Source of the DNA: Schizochytrium sp. TIO01
Taxonomy: Eukaryota; Sar; Bigyra; Thraustochytrida; Thraustochytriidae
Assembly (NCBI GenBank): GCA_004764695.1
Contig: SMSO01000031.1
Coordinates: 3,953,048-4,017,047 of the forward strand
Reading direction: 5' to 3'
Length of the DNA: 64,000 nucleotides
Position 1 is the stretch's first letter. Each line of letters starts with the position of its first letter. This document shows positions 12,354-21,761 of the stretch, piece after piece. A program made the position numbers and the translations under genes. The notes under the pieces are model-generated. The model did not search any database. It was not told where the DNA came from and saw only the letters and a list, made by a program, of their open reading frames with translations.

Positions 12354-13112
12354 ATGGACGGCGAGGACCTGTATCTTGTGCTCGGAGTAGATCGAGGAGC
12401 AGATAAAAAGACTGTACGGGCTGCTTACTTACGACTTGCAAAGCTCCACCACCCTGATCGTGGAGGCACTGAAAAGAGGTTTCAACAAATTCAAGAAGCC
12501 TATCGAGTTCTGTCAGACGCGGAAGAGCGCGCTGTTTACGATCGTGCAGGTGATCGCTCTTCATGGGTTGCTCAACGCTCAACAGAAGATGACCACTTTG
12601 CAGAGCATTTGCGAAAGCAGCGTGAGTTCGCTAACCAGTTTGCTGATGCCCAGGCTCAGAAGAAACCCTTCTCGAATTATAATATTGATGAATGGGAACG
12701 TGCACATGGTCTTGGAAAATATGCGTCTGACCAGCGCTTTACACCTGAGAATCTGCGAGACTTTTATGTAGCGATGAATATGGCACAGGAAAAGGAGAAC
12801 CGAAAAAAAAATGAGCAAAACATGTCCAAACATCAAGCTTTTTATTATCGCCAACAACAGCGAGACCGTATCGAGAAGATCCGCGAACTTTGGGAAAAGG
12901 AGCATGGGAAACGATCCATGCATACCAGCGCAAGATTGGCAGCTGATCGAAGCTGCGGTTCCTTTTCTAGTTTTCAATCACCAGCTCTAAATACAACGCA
13001 AGAGGCTGGCGGACAACAGCTGCAGCATCGTGGAAGTGCACGAGCTTCAAATTTGACAAATAAATCATCGTTCATGAGAGGATTACAATACTTCTTGAAA
13101 AGAGTTCGCTAA
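12354..13112 (+). CDS. J-domain co-chaperone (DnaJ class C type)
   Basis: This 252-residue protein has an N-terminal J domain (about residues 5-66) with the invariant HPD at residues 33-35 (LHHPDRGG), followed by FQQIQEAYRVLSD. J domains stimulate the ATPase of Hsp70. There is no Gly/Phe region, zinc finger or DnaJ C-terminal domain, so it is class C. The rest is charged and helical (around EKENRKKNEQ) with a Ser/Gln-rich tail. The client and compartment are unknown, and no signal peptide or membrane segment is seen. The ATG at 12354 was chosen because the upstream in-frame codon is TTG. Its TAA stop (13110-13112) overlaps the TAG stop of the opposite-strand PP2C gene. Confidence 0.92.
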   Translation: MDGEDLYLVLGVDRGADKKTVRAAYLRLAKLHHPDRGGTEKRFQQIQEAYRVLSDAEERAVYDRAGDRSSWVAQRSTEDDHFAEHLRKQREFANQFADAQAQKKPFSNYNIDEWERAHGLGKYASDQRFTPENLRDFYVAMNMAQEKENRKKNEQNMSKHQAFYYRQQQRDRIEKIRELWEKEHGKRSMHTSARLAADRSCGSFSSFQSPALNTTQEAGGQQLQHRGSARASNLTNKSSFMRGLQYFLKRVR

Positions 13113-14761
13113 TGAGTCGTTTTACGCCGTGTGTTATTTCCCTCTCTATCCTCGCGGTCATGATGTTTAGAGCGCTTGTTTTGCAATATATGGTCTTGCA
13201 ATACCGGAGCCATCTCTTTTGACCGTCGCAACTCTTTCTCATCGGCATCCATTATAAAATCTTTCAAATCAGATGTTGCTGATCTTTGTACTCCATCTTT
13301 CCCCTGATGTACAGAGAGTTCTTCTTTCCCTGCTTGCTTGCCCTTTTCCGATTCGAACTTCTGTGCATCACCTTTAACCTTTAAAAAACCAGATGAGTTG
13401 CTACTTTGGATCAAGCGATTATTCGTTTGGATAGAAGACATATTATCAGAAAGTCTCTTCTTTTTGGAATCGTTGTTTGTATCTTTACTGAGGCCTAACC
13501 TCCGGAGGTCAATCGCCATGCAAGTCAAGTTGTCATCTGAGCCTCGTTCAAGAGCAAGTTTCGTCAAATGATTTGCACCGCCTTCAGGCCCATACTTGAG
13601 AAGAATCTCCTGTGCTTCCTCGTTTGAGATCATATCCCATACACCATCTGAGGCAATACAAAGCACTGCGGCCTCATCGCCCAGGGGCACCTCGCAAGTT
13701 GCCATTTCCGGGGTACCAGTCACAAAGGGTTTTAAACCAGCATCACCGAGCGCTCTACTCACAGCAAGGCAACCCTGTACACGTGCCAACCCACCACACA
13801 TGATTACCATCCCTCCTTGGTCTCGAATGCGTTCCGCTTCGTCATTGAGGCCAGGTGAATGATCCCTGGTAAGCACTTCAACTCTTTGTCCAGCACGTGC
13901 AAGCACACAGCGAGAGTCACCAACGTTGCCCACCGTTAGACTTAATCCCTTTTCTGGATCGCATTTAACAATTGCAACAGTGGCTGTGGACCCATCCTGC
14001 AAGCTTCTCTCATGCGAGAGCTCGCAAAACACATTGTCTAAACACTCGAATGCAGCTTGCATTGCACGTTCAGGTTTTGACTCAACCTCTGCGTGGTTTG
14101 CTAAAATTTTGAGGAGCTCTGCAGCGCAAAACTCGGCGCACAAGCTACCACCATGACCGTCATACACACCAAAGAGATGCAAATCCTGGTCATTAACACA
14201 GAGCTTGGTCGAAAAACAGTCCTCCATATACTCGCGATTCCCTTGCATTGCAACACAATAAAATTGGCCATGTGGTCCGCATTCAGTGCGCTCTCTTGCT
14301 ACTTCATGGTCTGTGTTTATGGGTTGTTGCCCTAGTTCGCCTTGCTTGCTTCCGTGGGCACTACTATTAATTTCATTACTGTGAGAAGACTCAGCGTTTA
14401 GAGATCTACGATCAAGATGCGCTTGGAGGCTTGTGCGGACTCGTTCCTGTTCTTGGCATTCTGTTTGATTAGATCGTGCTCTATCCTCTTTCTGCTGTGC
14501 ATAGTAGAGTCTTGTAACCTGTGCTGCGGTCATTAAGCCCTGCAGTTGCCGCCACATGTCACGTTCACGCTCATTTACACCATCTGTTTCTGCACGCCCA
14601 ATCACTCCGGCATTATTCAACTCCAGACTCTCTGAAGATATTGGCAGAGCTCTACTTATCCCATGAGCATGAACTTCTGGTGTTGTGTTTGTCGCGGTTT
14701 CTGCGTCTTCACGTGCACCAGGTTTCGCCCTTTGAGGCACACTTTGTTTCTGCCGCCCCAT
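13109..14761 (-). CDS. PP2C-family Ser/Thr protein phosphatase
   Basis: This is a 550-residue PPM/PP2C metal-dependent phosphatase. The catalytic domain spans about residues 163-420. The metal-binding and catalytic motifs are present in order: MEDCF (Glu-Asp at 180-181), YDGHGG (Asp201, Gly202), GNVGDSR (278-284), SDGVWD (371-376) and GSDDN (407-411). It should be active. An N-terminal extension of ~160 residues and a C-terminal Ser/Lys-rich tail of ~125 residues are low-complexity and may carry targeting or regulatory sites. No transmembrane segment is seen. The gene ends tail-to-tail with the J-protein gene, with stop codons overlapping in CTAA, so the 3' UTR of each is antisense to the other. 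It starts with ATG and has no introns. Confidence 0.95.
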   Translation of the reverse strand: MGRQKQSVPQRAKPGAREDAETATNTTPEVHAHGISRALPISSESLELNNAGVIGRAETDGVNERERDMWRQLQGLMTAAQVTRLYYAQQKEDRARSNQTECQEQERVRTSLQAHLDRRSLNAESSHSNEINSSAHGSKQGELGQQPINTDHEVARERTECGPHGQFYCVAMQGNREYMEDCFSTKLCVNDQDLHLFGVYDGHGGSLCAEFCAAELLKILANHAEVESKPERAMQAAFECLDNVFCELSHERSLQDGSTATVAIVKCDPEKGLSLTVGNVGDSRCVLARAGQRVEVLTRDHSPGLNDEAERIRDQGGMVIMCGGLARVQGCLAVSRALGDAGLKPFVTGTPEMATCEVPLGDEAAVLCIASDGVWDMISNEEAQEILLKYGPEGGANHLTKLALERGSDDNLTCMAIDLRRLGLSKDTNNDSKKKRLSDNMSSIQTNNRLIQSSNSSGFLKVKGDAQKFESEKGKQAGKEELSVHQGKDGVQRSATSDLKDFIMDADEKELRRSKEMAPVLQDHILQNKRSKHHDREDREGNNTRRKTTH

Positions 14762-16366
14762 ACCTTCCAGGCACCTTTTGACTTTACGCTGGTGGCTTTT
14801 TATGTCTTGACTCTTAGTACGGTGACCTTGTGTCTTTGACGTGGGCTTTGATAGTGCTCCAACTGCTGTTACTGCTGGCCTTGGCCCTTGACTACAATAT
14901 TGTGGTCTCTGTTATTTCCGCACAGACGTCTCAGACGCTCGTTACAGGTGGCAGCTGTTTGCGATGCCCTCCCTAGCAACGCGATTCTAGATCCTCCAGA
15001 AACAAAGAACCTATGTATTTCTCAAAGAGATCTTTAAAGAGGGCCAACGTCGAGGCGTTTGACCAATCACCGCCGATTCTCTGACACGCCGTCCGGTGTT
15101 ATGCTTTTGATCAGATCATTCTATAGATTCCTGTTCCCGAGCCGGTTTGAATCGAGTAGTAGTACCCATTTAGGGGAAAAGCTTAACTACGACCATGATT
15201 TAGTCATTTATCTATCTATGTATTTATTTAGCAAGCAAGATTTCTTTGAAGACTCGGACATACATGACAAGAGCATTCGATAGCCTAGTACTTCGCCTTT
15301 CATAAACAGGATTGTGTCTAGCCACTTTCAAAGCTCAAATGTAGAACCAGAAAGAGTATATTGGAGTTCAGCAAGCAGGCCCAAGAAGACCCAACAGTAT
15401 ATGGATAGTATTAGACAAGCGAATCAGGTTGACATAGTCATAGTCGCTTACCAACATTTGTACTGCTTCTATTCTTTGAAGCATACAAAGATACTTTATG
15501 AGCTTTCAAATTTTGGCGCCTGGTAAATAAATCACTGCCGCGGTAAGGGTTTCAGCTTGGTCAATACAATACAATACAATACAATACAATACAATACAAT
15601 ACAATACAATACAATACAATACAATACAATACAATACAATACAATACAATACAATATAATTGGGTAGACTAAAATGTTCTTGTTTTCAATAATCCTGCAC
15701 TTTAGAAAGGACCCTCCATTCCTCCCATTTAAATCAACATTTTATTTGCAGGGTCCGTGGTGGTAGCGCAAATATTTGACCAAAATGTTGAGCAGCGTGT
15801 GTGTAGCGATTGATATTCAGGCTAGAGAAGTTATGTTCTCCTTTATAGTACCAACTACTATCCACGTACTCTTTTAATTTTAAAGTTTTAATTGAGAAGA
15901 AGAAGAAGAAGAATGCCTCGTAGTATTGCACAGAGTCATTTTACAGAAAAAACCAACTCCTTCTACTTAAAATTAGTTATACTCCGAATCGGGTAGAAAC
16001 TTGAACTTATGTAAAAAAAATCACTCATTCATTAACTTGTAACATGGTTTGAAAACAGTGATCTAACTTTTACATAGGTAGGTAGCAGGTATATACCTCC
16101 ATTCCTATGTAGTGAAAGAGGCTTTTAAACTTTGAAAATTAAGATAGACAACGGATCATTTTATACAGAAGATAAGTACACACCGTCTTGAAGATTTTGT
16201 TTTGAATATCGCACTCTACCAAGTTCTCCTTGTTAGCTGAGCGGTTGCATCTCCCCCGATTATCAGGCACGAGCACAAACCCACACGCAGAGCCTAGGCA
16301 GTCACCACGGGCTCTACATACGTGCCACAATCCTGTGGCGACGTCAAGGTTGCGGGTAGGAAGAAG
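14762..16366. other. 1.6-kb divergent spacer with pentanucleotide repeat
   Basis: This spacer lies between the divergent PP2C and FAM228-like genes. It contains the ACAAT array described separately and a GAA run at about 15893-15913. No gene was recognised. Confidence 0.6.
15562..15656 (+). repeat. (ACAAT)n pentanucleotide array, about 19 copies
   Basis: The tandem repeat of ACAAT is almost perfect and ends in a single degenerate copy (ATAAT). It is the longest simple repeat in the otherwise repeat-poor first half of the window and lies in a divergent promoter spacer. Confidence 0.98.
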
Positions 16367-17401
16367 ATGCCGTCGAAAATCACAGCTGGCACCAAGAGAT
16401 ACGCAGGACCTAGCTCGAAAGATAACGCAAAGGTCTCTGGATGCAAGGTATACTCGGAGGTACTTTTGGAGAGCATTGTTCGAGACGATGACAAGAATAA
16501 TCTTAGCAGGTTTGAGGGTAAGAGTCAGTTGCCTGGCAACGTAGATAAGAGACGTAACAGCCTTGCACGTCAGAAAAAACAACTTGCAGCGGCGATTGAA
16601 GAGAAGAAAGTTTTGCGGAATCGAGCATATTGGGCAAAGATGGAGCTGGTCCAAGCCCAGTCGGAGAGAGCAGTGAGAGACCGACTCGAGCACCTACGAG
16701 CTAAGAAAGAAGCTCACTTTCAGAAAATGTACCATGAGGTCCTGGATACGAAGGAATATACTCGTCATGTTGACGAAATGCTTGATTTTCATGATCAAAT
16801 GGAGGAACGCAAAAAACAGCAGCGTTATCAAGAATGGCATGATAAAGTTTTTTCTAAGATTCAAGCCAAAATTGCGAACGAGATGTCTTCTCGTGACCCT
16901 GAGGAGTTTCGTCGATTGCTACGTCTTGAATACGAGAAATATTTGCAAGCAACGAACGAACAAGATACAATATTTCTAGATATCGTCATTGAGAGTGCTT
17001 ACAACCCATTCACAGTTAACAATCACACTATACAAGTCGCATTAGGTGAGCTAGATGATCCTACTCAAAGCGTTATCACAAAGTTTCGTAAAGAGCAAAA
17101 TATGATCCCTAGCGCAAATGGACCTCGTTCACGAAGGAATGCAAATCTCGCTTCAAGAGGAGCACTAGAGGTTGGGATGTGGGCATCAGGTAAGATTGAA
17201 AGTACACCCCACGGATACTTTTCGAAGCTCATAGGATCTGCTGGCAAAGACTCGCACCCTGTCCCGGCCAATGCAAAATCGCGGGTTCAACTTGATCACT
17301 TCACATACCCAACTGATCGTGCCGCTGTTGACGCCGAGTTTCCCAAAGGGAAAAGAACGGACTTTTCGCACCTCAAATATCACCCCAGCAACAAAAAGTA
17401 A
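16367..17401 (+). CDS. charged coiled-coil protein, possibly FAM228-like
   Basis: This 344-residue protein starts at the ATG at 16367; the in-frame codon further upstream is GTG. Residues about 50-175 are strongly charged and helical (KKQLAAAIEEKKVLRNRA, then HFQKMYHEVLDTKEYTRHVD). They are followed by a compact segment with DPEEFRRLLRLEYEKYLQA and a Tyr-Asn-Pro-Phe element (about 208-211), then conserved-looking Trp, Pro and Tyr positions. This order resembles the poorly characterised FAM228 family found in flagellated eukaryotes. The match is from memory of the family pattern, so it is tentative. No signal peptide or membrane segment is seen. Its 3' end faces the mannosyltransferase gene 406 bases away. 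Confidence 0.7.
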   Translation: MPSKITAGTKRYAGPSSKDNAKVSGCKVYSEVLLESIVRDDDKNNLSRFEGKSQLPGNVDKRRNSLARQKKQLAAAIEEKKVLRNRAYWAKMELVQAQSERAVRDRLEHLRAKKEAHFQKMYHEVLDTKEYTRHVDEMLDFHDQMEERKKQQRYQEWHDKVFSKIQAKIANEMSSRDPEEFRRLLRLEYEKYLQATNEQDTIFLDIVIESAYNPFTVNNHTIQVALGELDDPTQSVITKFRKEQNMIPSANGPRSRRNANLASRGALEVGMWASGKIESTPHGYFSKLIGSAGKDSHPVPANAKSRVQLDHFTYPTDRAAVDAEFPKGKRTDFSHLKYHPSNKK

Positions 17402-17807
17402 CAAGGTATCAAATTAGATTTTAAAAACAAATGTGATTATTGCCCAAATGGATGCATCATTACCGAAAAGGGTAGAAACATAAATTGTCAGTTCCTGGAC
17501 CATTAAGGTTGTGCCCTGAAAGTTCACTTTTTGGGAACGATATTGGTTTGTTGTTTCCTTTCCCGAATTTATTATATATAACAACCTACACTCCTATAAA
17601 CGATTTTTACCTTAGCCGAAGTAAAATTGATGAAGTGTAGCATTATCTCCATAAGCAACATCATTGTAAGCAATGCACTTCACCTACATAGCCTAGTCAT
17701 ATTGGAAGACTCAATGTTGATCAGATCGGAAGCACAAACCAATCAAACAATTCGGGGGTTAATTCATATTCACCACCTGAACTAATCTAGGATGCTCGAA
17801 TACCTGC
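17402..17807. other. convergent 3' spacer
   Basis: This is a 406-base AT-rich spacer between two convergent genes. No gene was recognised. It presumably contains both 3' UTRs. Confidence 0.6.
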
Positions 17808-19052
17808 TTAAGTTGAATTTTTGGTAAGAAGACCCCACCTTTGCGCAAGCTCACCTTTTCCCTCATTCCATTGAAACTTTGCCAGACGCTCTGTCCAGGC
17901 TGGATCCGTCATTTTCTTGCCAGGAAGGTCTGGGCGCGTAGCAAAATCGCGCAATCGCTTCACTAGCTGTCTTTGCGTCCGATACAAACAATCAGAAGGA
18001 AAGAGCTCGGGATAACTCAACCGGTTTGGACATAAAGGAAGGCAGCCACATGTCGCTGCTTCGAGCATTGCAATTCCATAAAATTCGTGCCTTGCTGTTG
18101 AGACTGCAACGTCCATTTGGCAAAGAAGATCAATGTAGTCTTGGCGGGACTCAACTCTCCCCCATTGCTTAATGTGAACATTTGAAAGCGATTGCACTTT
18201 ACTGCGAGCTTTGTCAGCTGCATCTTGTCCCGAGGCTGTGGTCTCTCCTAGAATATAGACCTCAATGACATGGTGATCATCGAGCTGAGAAAATTCCTCC
18301 AAGGTCGAGATCCACTCTTCACAGCCTTTGTCATGCTCGAAGCGATGAGGCCATACTACACGAAGAGGTTCTCGACGAACGTCCATCGAACTAAGAATAG
18401 CGCGACATTGTAGTTTGACAGTGATAGGCACGCCAAGAACTTTGGCTTTACTTCGCAACATAGAGATGTCGATAGCAGGAGGGCGGTTTTTTGATGGGAT
18501 CTTATTTAAAAAGCTTGGAATCAGCTTGAAAAATGACTCCATGTTATATGTAGAATTAAAAACAATTTCGTCTACACAAAGACAGCTCACAATTTGATTC
18601 CAGCCCAGGTTAAAAGCAGATTGGCCTATGCTCTGCTTGGCATTGCTTGACTGTCTTGGATACTCAAGCTGGTTTTCGTGAAAGTACAAAATTTTCTTAG
18701 CCTTTGTTAGATCGGGACGCAATCCAAGTAGCTCTGAAACATTCATCATCGCAGAGAAGATTATCGTCTCTACTTTTTCCCCATCATCTTTAGTTATTTC
18801 ATGAGCGAAATAAGATGCACTCACAAGCATACGCCAGTGCCATTTTGCAGTTCCTGGCCAACCGACAACTTTACAAGTTGTTGGTGCCTGCTTTAGAGTC
18901 TCGCATAGCTGAGCATGCGATCCACTAAGAAAGGGCTCCACGATGATAGTTGATGAGTTCAGCTTTTCCATCTCGAGTCCTTCTTTCTCCTGCGAACAAC
19001 GATTTGTGAATGGTGGCTCTTCTTCAAGGACAGCCTTATCAACCTTGTCCAT
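17808..19052 (-). CDS. GTDC1/QTMAN-like glycosyltransferase (tRNA-queuosine mannosyltransferase family)
   Basis: This 414-residue GT4-type glycosyltransferase starts at the ATG at 19052; a GTG lies further upstream. The N-terminal half has the GTDC1 hallmarks: IIVEPFLSGSHAQ (36-48), KWHWRMLVSASYF (70-82), LRPDLTKAKKILYFHENQLEYP (111-132) and NQIVSCLCVDEIVFNSTYNMESF (152-174). The C-terminal half has the donor-binding fold: VVWPHRFEHDKG, WGRV, then HEFYGIAMLEAATCGCLPL (322-340), where two Glu residues (323, 331) form the EX7E motif. In vertebrates this family (GTDC1, renamed QTMAN) adds mannose from GDP-mannose to queuosine in the tRNA-Asp anticodon. The same role here is inferred from these motifs. 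No membrane anchor or signal peptide is evident, which fits a cytosolic tRNA-modifying enzyme and argues against ER enzymes such as ALG11. Confidence 0.88.
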   Translation of the reverse strand: MDKVDKAVLEEEPPFTNRCSQEKEGLEMEKLNSSTIIVEPFLSGSHAQLCETLKQAPTTCKVVGWPGTAKWHWRMLVSASYFAHEITKDDGEKVETIIFSAMMNVSELLGLRPDLTKAKKILYFHENQLEYPRQSSNAKQSIGQSAFNLGWNQIVSCLCVDEIVFNSTYNMESFFKLIPSFLNKIPSKNRPPAIDISMLRSKAKVLGVPITVKLQCRAILSSMDVRREPLRVVWPHRFEHDKGCEEWISTLEEFSQLDDHHVIEVYILGETTASGQDAADKARSKVQSLSNVHIKQWGRVESRQDYIDLLCQMDVAVSTARHEFYGIAMLEAATCGCLPLCPNRLSYPELFPSDCLYRTQRQLVKRLRDFATRPDLPGKKMTDPAWTERLAKFQWNEGKGELAQRWGLLTKNST

Positions 19053-21761
19053 GATTTGTGGTATATTGAAGCAGCACAGCCGAGCGGTTTTTGTAAACAC
19101 TTGGCTGGGCTCAACAACTGTGTTTGGTTGCCGCTGATCTTAATATAATCACTACCTAGACATACTACCTAGTAGTACCTTTTTAGAAGTACAAAGTTGG
19201 GATTCTAAACTTTTGAAGTCTCTGTTTTGCATTCTCTTTTTAAAAAAGATCATTTTCCAATATTTTCAATCTTATTAGCCATAAGAACTATGAGTTCGAT
19301 GTTTCACGTTATTGGGTGTCATAGTATTGGTTTTAAAGTTAGAAACATGTATGAGTCCGTACAATTTTCAAATTCAGATATTTTTCCTTTAAATATAGTG
19401 AAATTTTGTAGCTGTTTAAGTTGCCGCATTTCATGTCAAGCCCAGATTGTGGAATTGCGATAGTTTGGAAGACTTGAATAGATGATACCAAATTCCAAAG
19501 ACTTAGAATTTAATTAAGAAAGGAGAGAGGAATTAAAGGGAACAAAAGAGCGTGGATATATAGTCTCTACTATGTTCTCTTCATGAGATGATCCTGCAAA
19601 CACTTCAGCCGCGTGTTGGAGTGAAGTAGTCTAGAACTTCTACTTGGGAGAGGTTCAACTCACAAGATATTGTTGCTAGTGATTCAGGCAATACATAACG
19701 GAAGACAAAGACTATGAATTAAATGCTTATTGACTAATCCTTTCTAATCTTTAATTGTCTAACTGCAGTAGTGATTTTTGCAGAAAATGTTTTTGAGCAG
19801 AATAGGAGAAGGTGCCTCCTTCACTCTTGGGAAGTGTGGAAGTCATTGGGTGGCAGTTCAGGCGAAGGCACAGATCAAGCGAATATATACATGCTAGTGC
19901 AAGACAAACAATGCGGAAATGAGTATATAAACTGAATTGGTACTCGTACACTAGTAAACACCCATAATGAATAGTGTCAAAGGATAAAATTGATATTGGG
20001 GCAGAAACTTACAGCGTTGACAGTGCATCTTCAATGAACAAGAATGTATGCCAGTGCAGTATTTATGCATTTTCTTTTTCTTCCTTTTTGTGTTGTAATG
20101 ATTTTGAGAAAAACACCATGTGAAAGAATGAAACAACAAGAAGAAGAAGTTCTCGAATTGCTCACTATTTCAACCATTCCAGGGAGGAGATATGATGCAG
20201 GTTTATGTTGCATAAAAATTAGTGAGATGTAACGTCTCAGCTGGTCTCGAGAATCAGTATTTTAAATAGAAACTTCACTCAGATTCTCAAGTTTACGGAG
20301 TTGATATTACCATAGTAACTAGCCTATTGTTAGACCAACCACAATTGTAAGAGTTAATAAAAGAAAGTTGGAGAGCGTATCTTAGGTGTAGCAGGCATCT
20401 ACATACATGGTCACTCGTATTTTTTTGCGCCCTTGACATGAATCGATAGGTGGCTTATCACCTATCCAGTTGCAAAAAATATTCTGAAAGAAATTGACAC
20501 AGCACATAGGTAATATTATTGACGCCATGCTTCCTCCTGCTGGGTTGTTTACTTAATTGTTTTCGTAGCCTCTCAAATCTTTCAGATATTTTCCTAATAC
20601 GAAGCTATATGCTAAGGTTTGAAGTTTTCTTATTTTGTTTGTCGGTAGTAAGCTCGTACTTCAATTCTAAGAGGATATATACTAGTTATCAACAGTTATA
20701 AAAAAGATAAATAAGCAATTAACTACTTCGTTATTTTTCAAGTTGTAAACAATTTATGGTAGTAGGTACCTGGTGGTCTTAAAGGGAATAAAGAAAATGC
20801 TGCATCCAACGGCTCTAAATAAAATGTTATGCCATGTTGAGGGGATACCACTTTCGTCGCATGAGGCCTTGTGAAGTATAAATATGAGGCCTTCTAACAG
20901 ATAGGAAACACAGAGATAAATCTTCACCAGTATTGCGAGTGCCCTTTACAAGTTGCCGAAGTTAGCTTTCCTTTTTTCAAGTAGTATCAGGCCGGGCCGC
21001 ACCTTTTCATTCTTTTTACTTTGTTCTATGTAAGTATTTGAAAAGCTACCTACTGAATAGTAATATGGAGGAAACGATTCTCAACCAGTGATCGTACCCT
21101 TGTGTATCAAGAGAACGCGATCTAGATCCTACACAAAAAGACTTTGTCTCCGTTGTTGTGTATTGTGCTCGAAGCTTTGTTTCTCCTTCTTCACTGCCAT
21201 TTTTTTTTTTTAAATTGTAAAAAAGGAATTAGCACGTTTCATTATTAGTCCTTGAGTACACATAATTAGAGTAGGGAGACAAGCAATTTCGACCATCATA
21301 AGACCTACATTTGTTCCCAAGGAGCGCAGGGGCAGAGTAGTGCAAGGCGAAACAGCGCAGGTGACCAATCTAGAGCGTTCGGACGTGGCTACGGTCTGTG
21401 GCTTGCTTGGAGCTAGCTTGGGGCTATCTTGCAAAGGCTATACACGACAAGACAACAAGCTAAGTTTCCTCTCTGTACTGTAGACCTCGCCCAAAGTAAA
21501 AGGCAGCAAGCTCAGAAAACTACTCAACACCGTCGAGCGAAATTTTAGCGGTACTTTTTGGAGACAAATTATTCATCGTGGACTTATCTTCCGGCTACAA
21601 CGCGAGGCTGGGAAGGCAGTCTGCTCTTCTTTGGAGAGCGTTAATTTAGTTGATCAGCGATATAGAGTAGAAGAAAAATACAGCAACTAACGCAGCAGAT
21701 TACGCTTCAGGCGAGGTGAGAGCTAAGTAGAGTTTGTGGATCTATCCATCCACCGAGCGAA
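19053..21761. other. 2.7-kb divergent spacer
   Basis: This spacer lies between the divergent mannosyltransferase and FHA/CNB genes. It is AT-rich in the middle, and 21240-21720 is more mixed in composition. Short open frames are present, but none resembles a known protein. Confidence 0.55.

Noticed and set aside
16230-16290. Possible tRNA-like A-box sequence
   Set aside because: No matching B box or cloverleaf pairing could be built around it.
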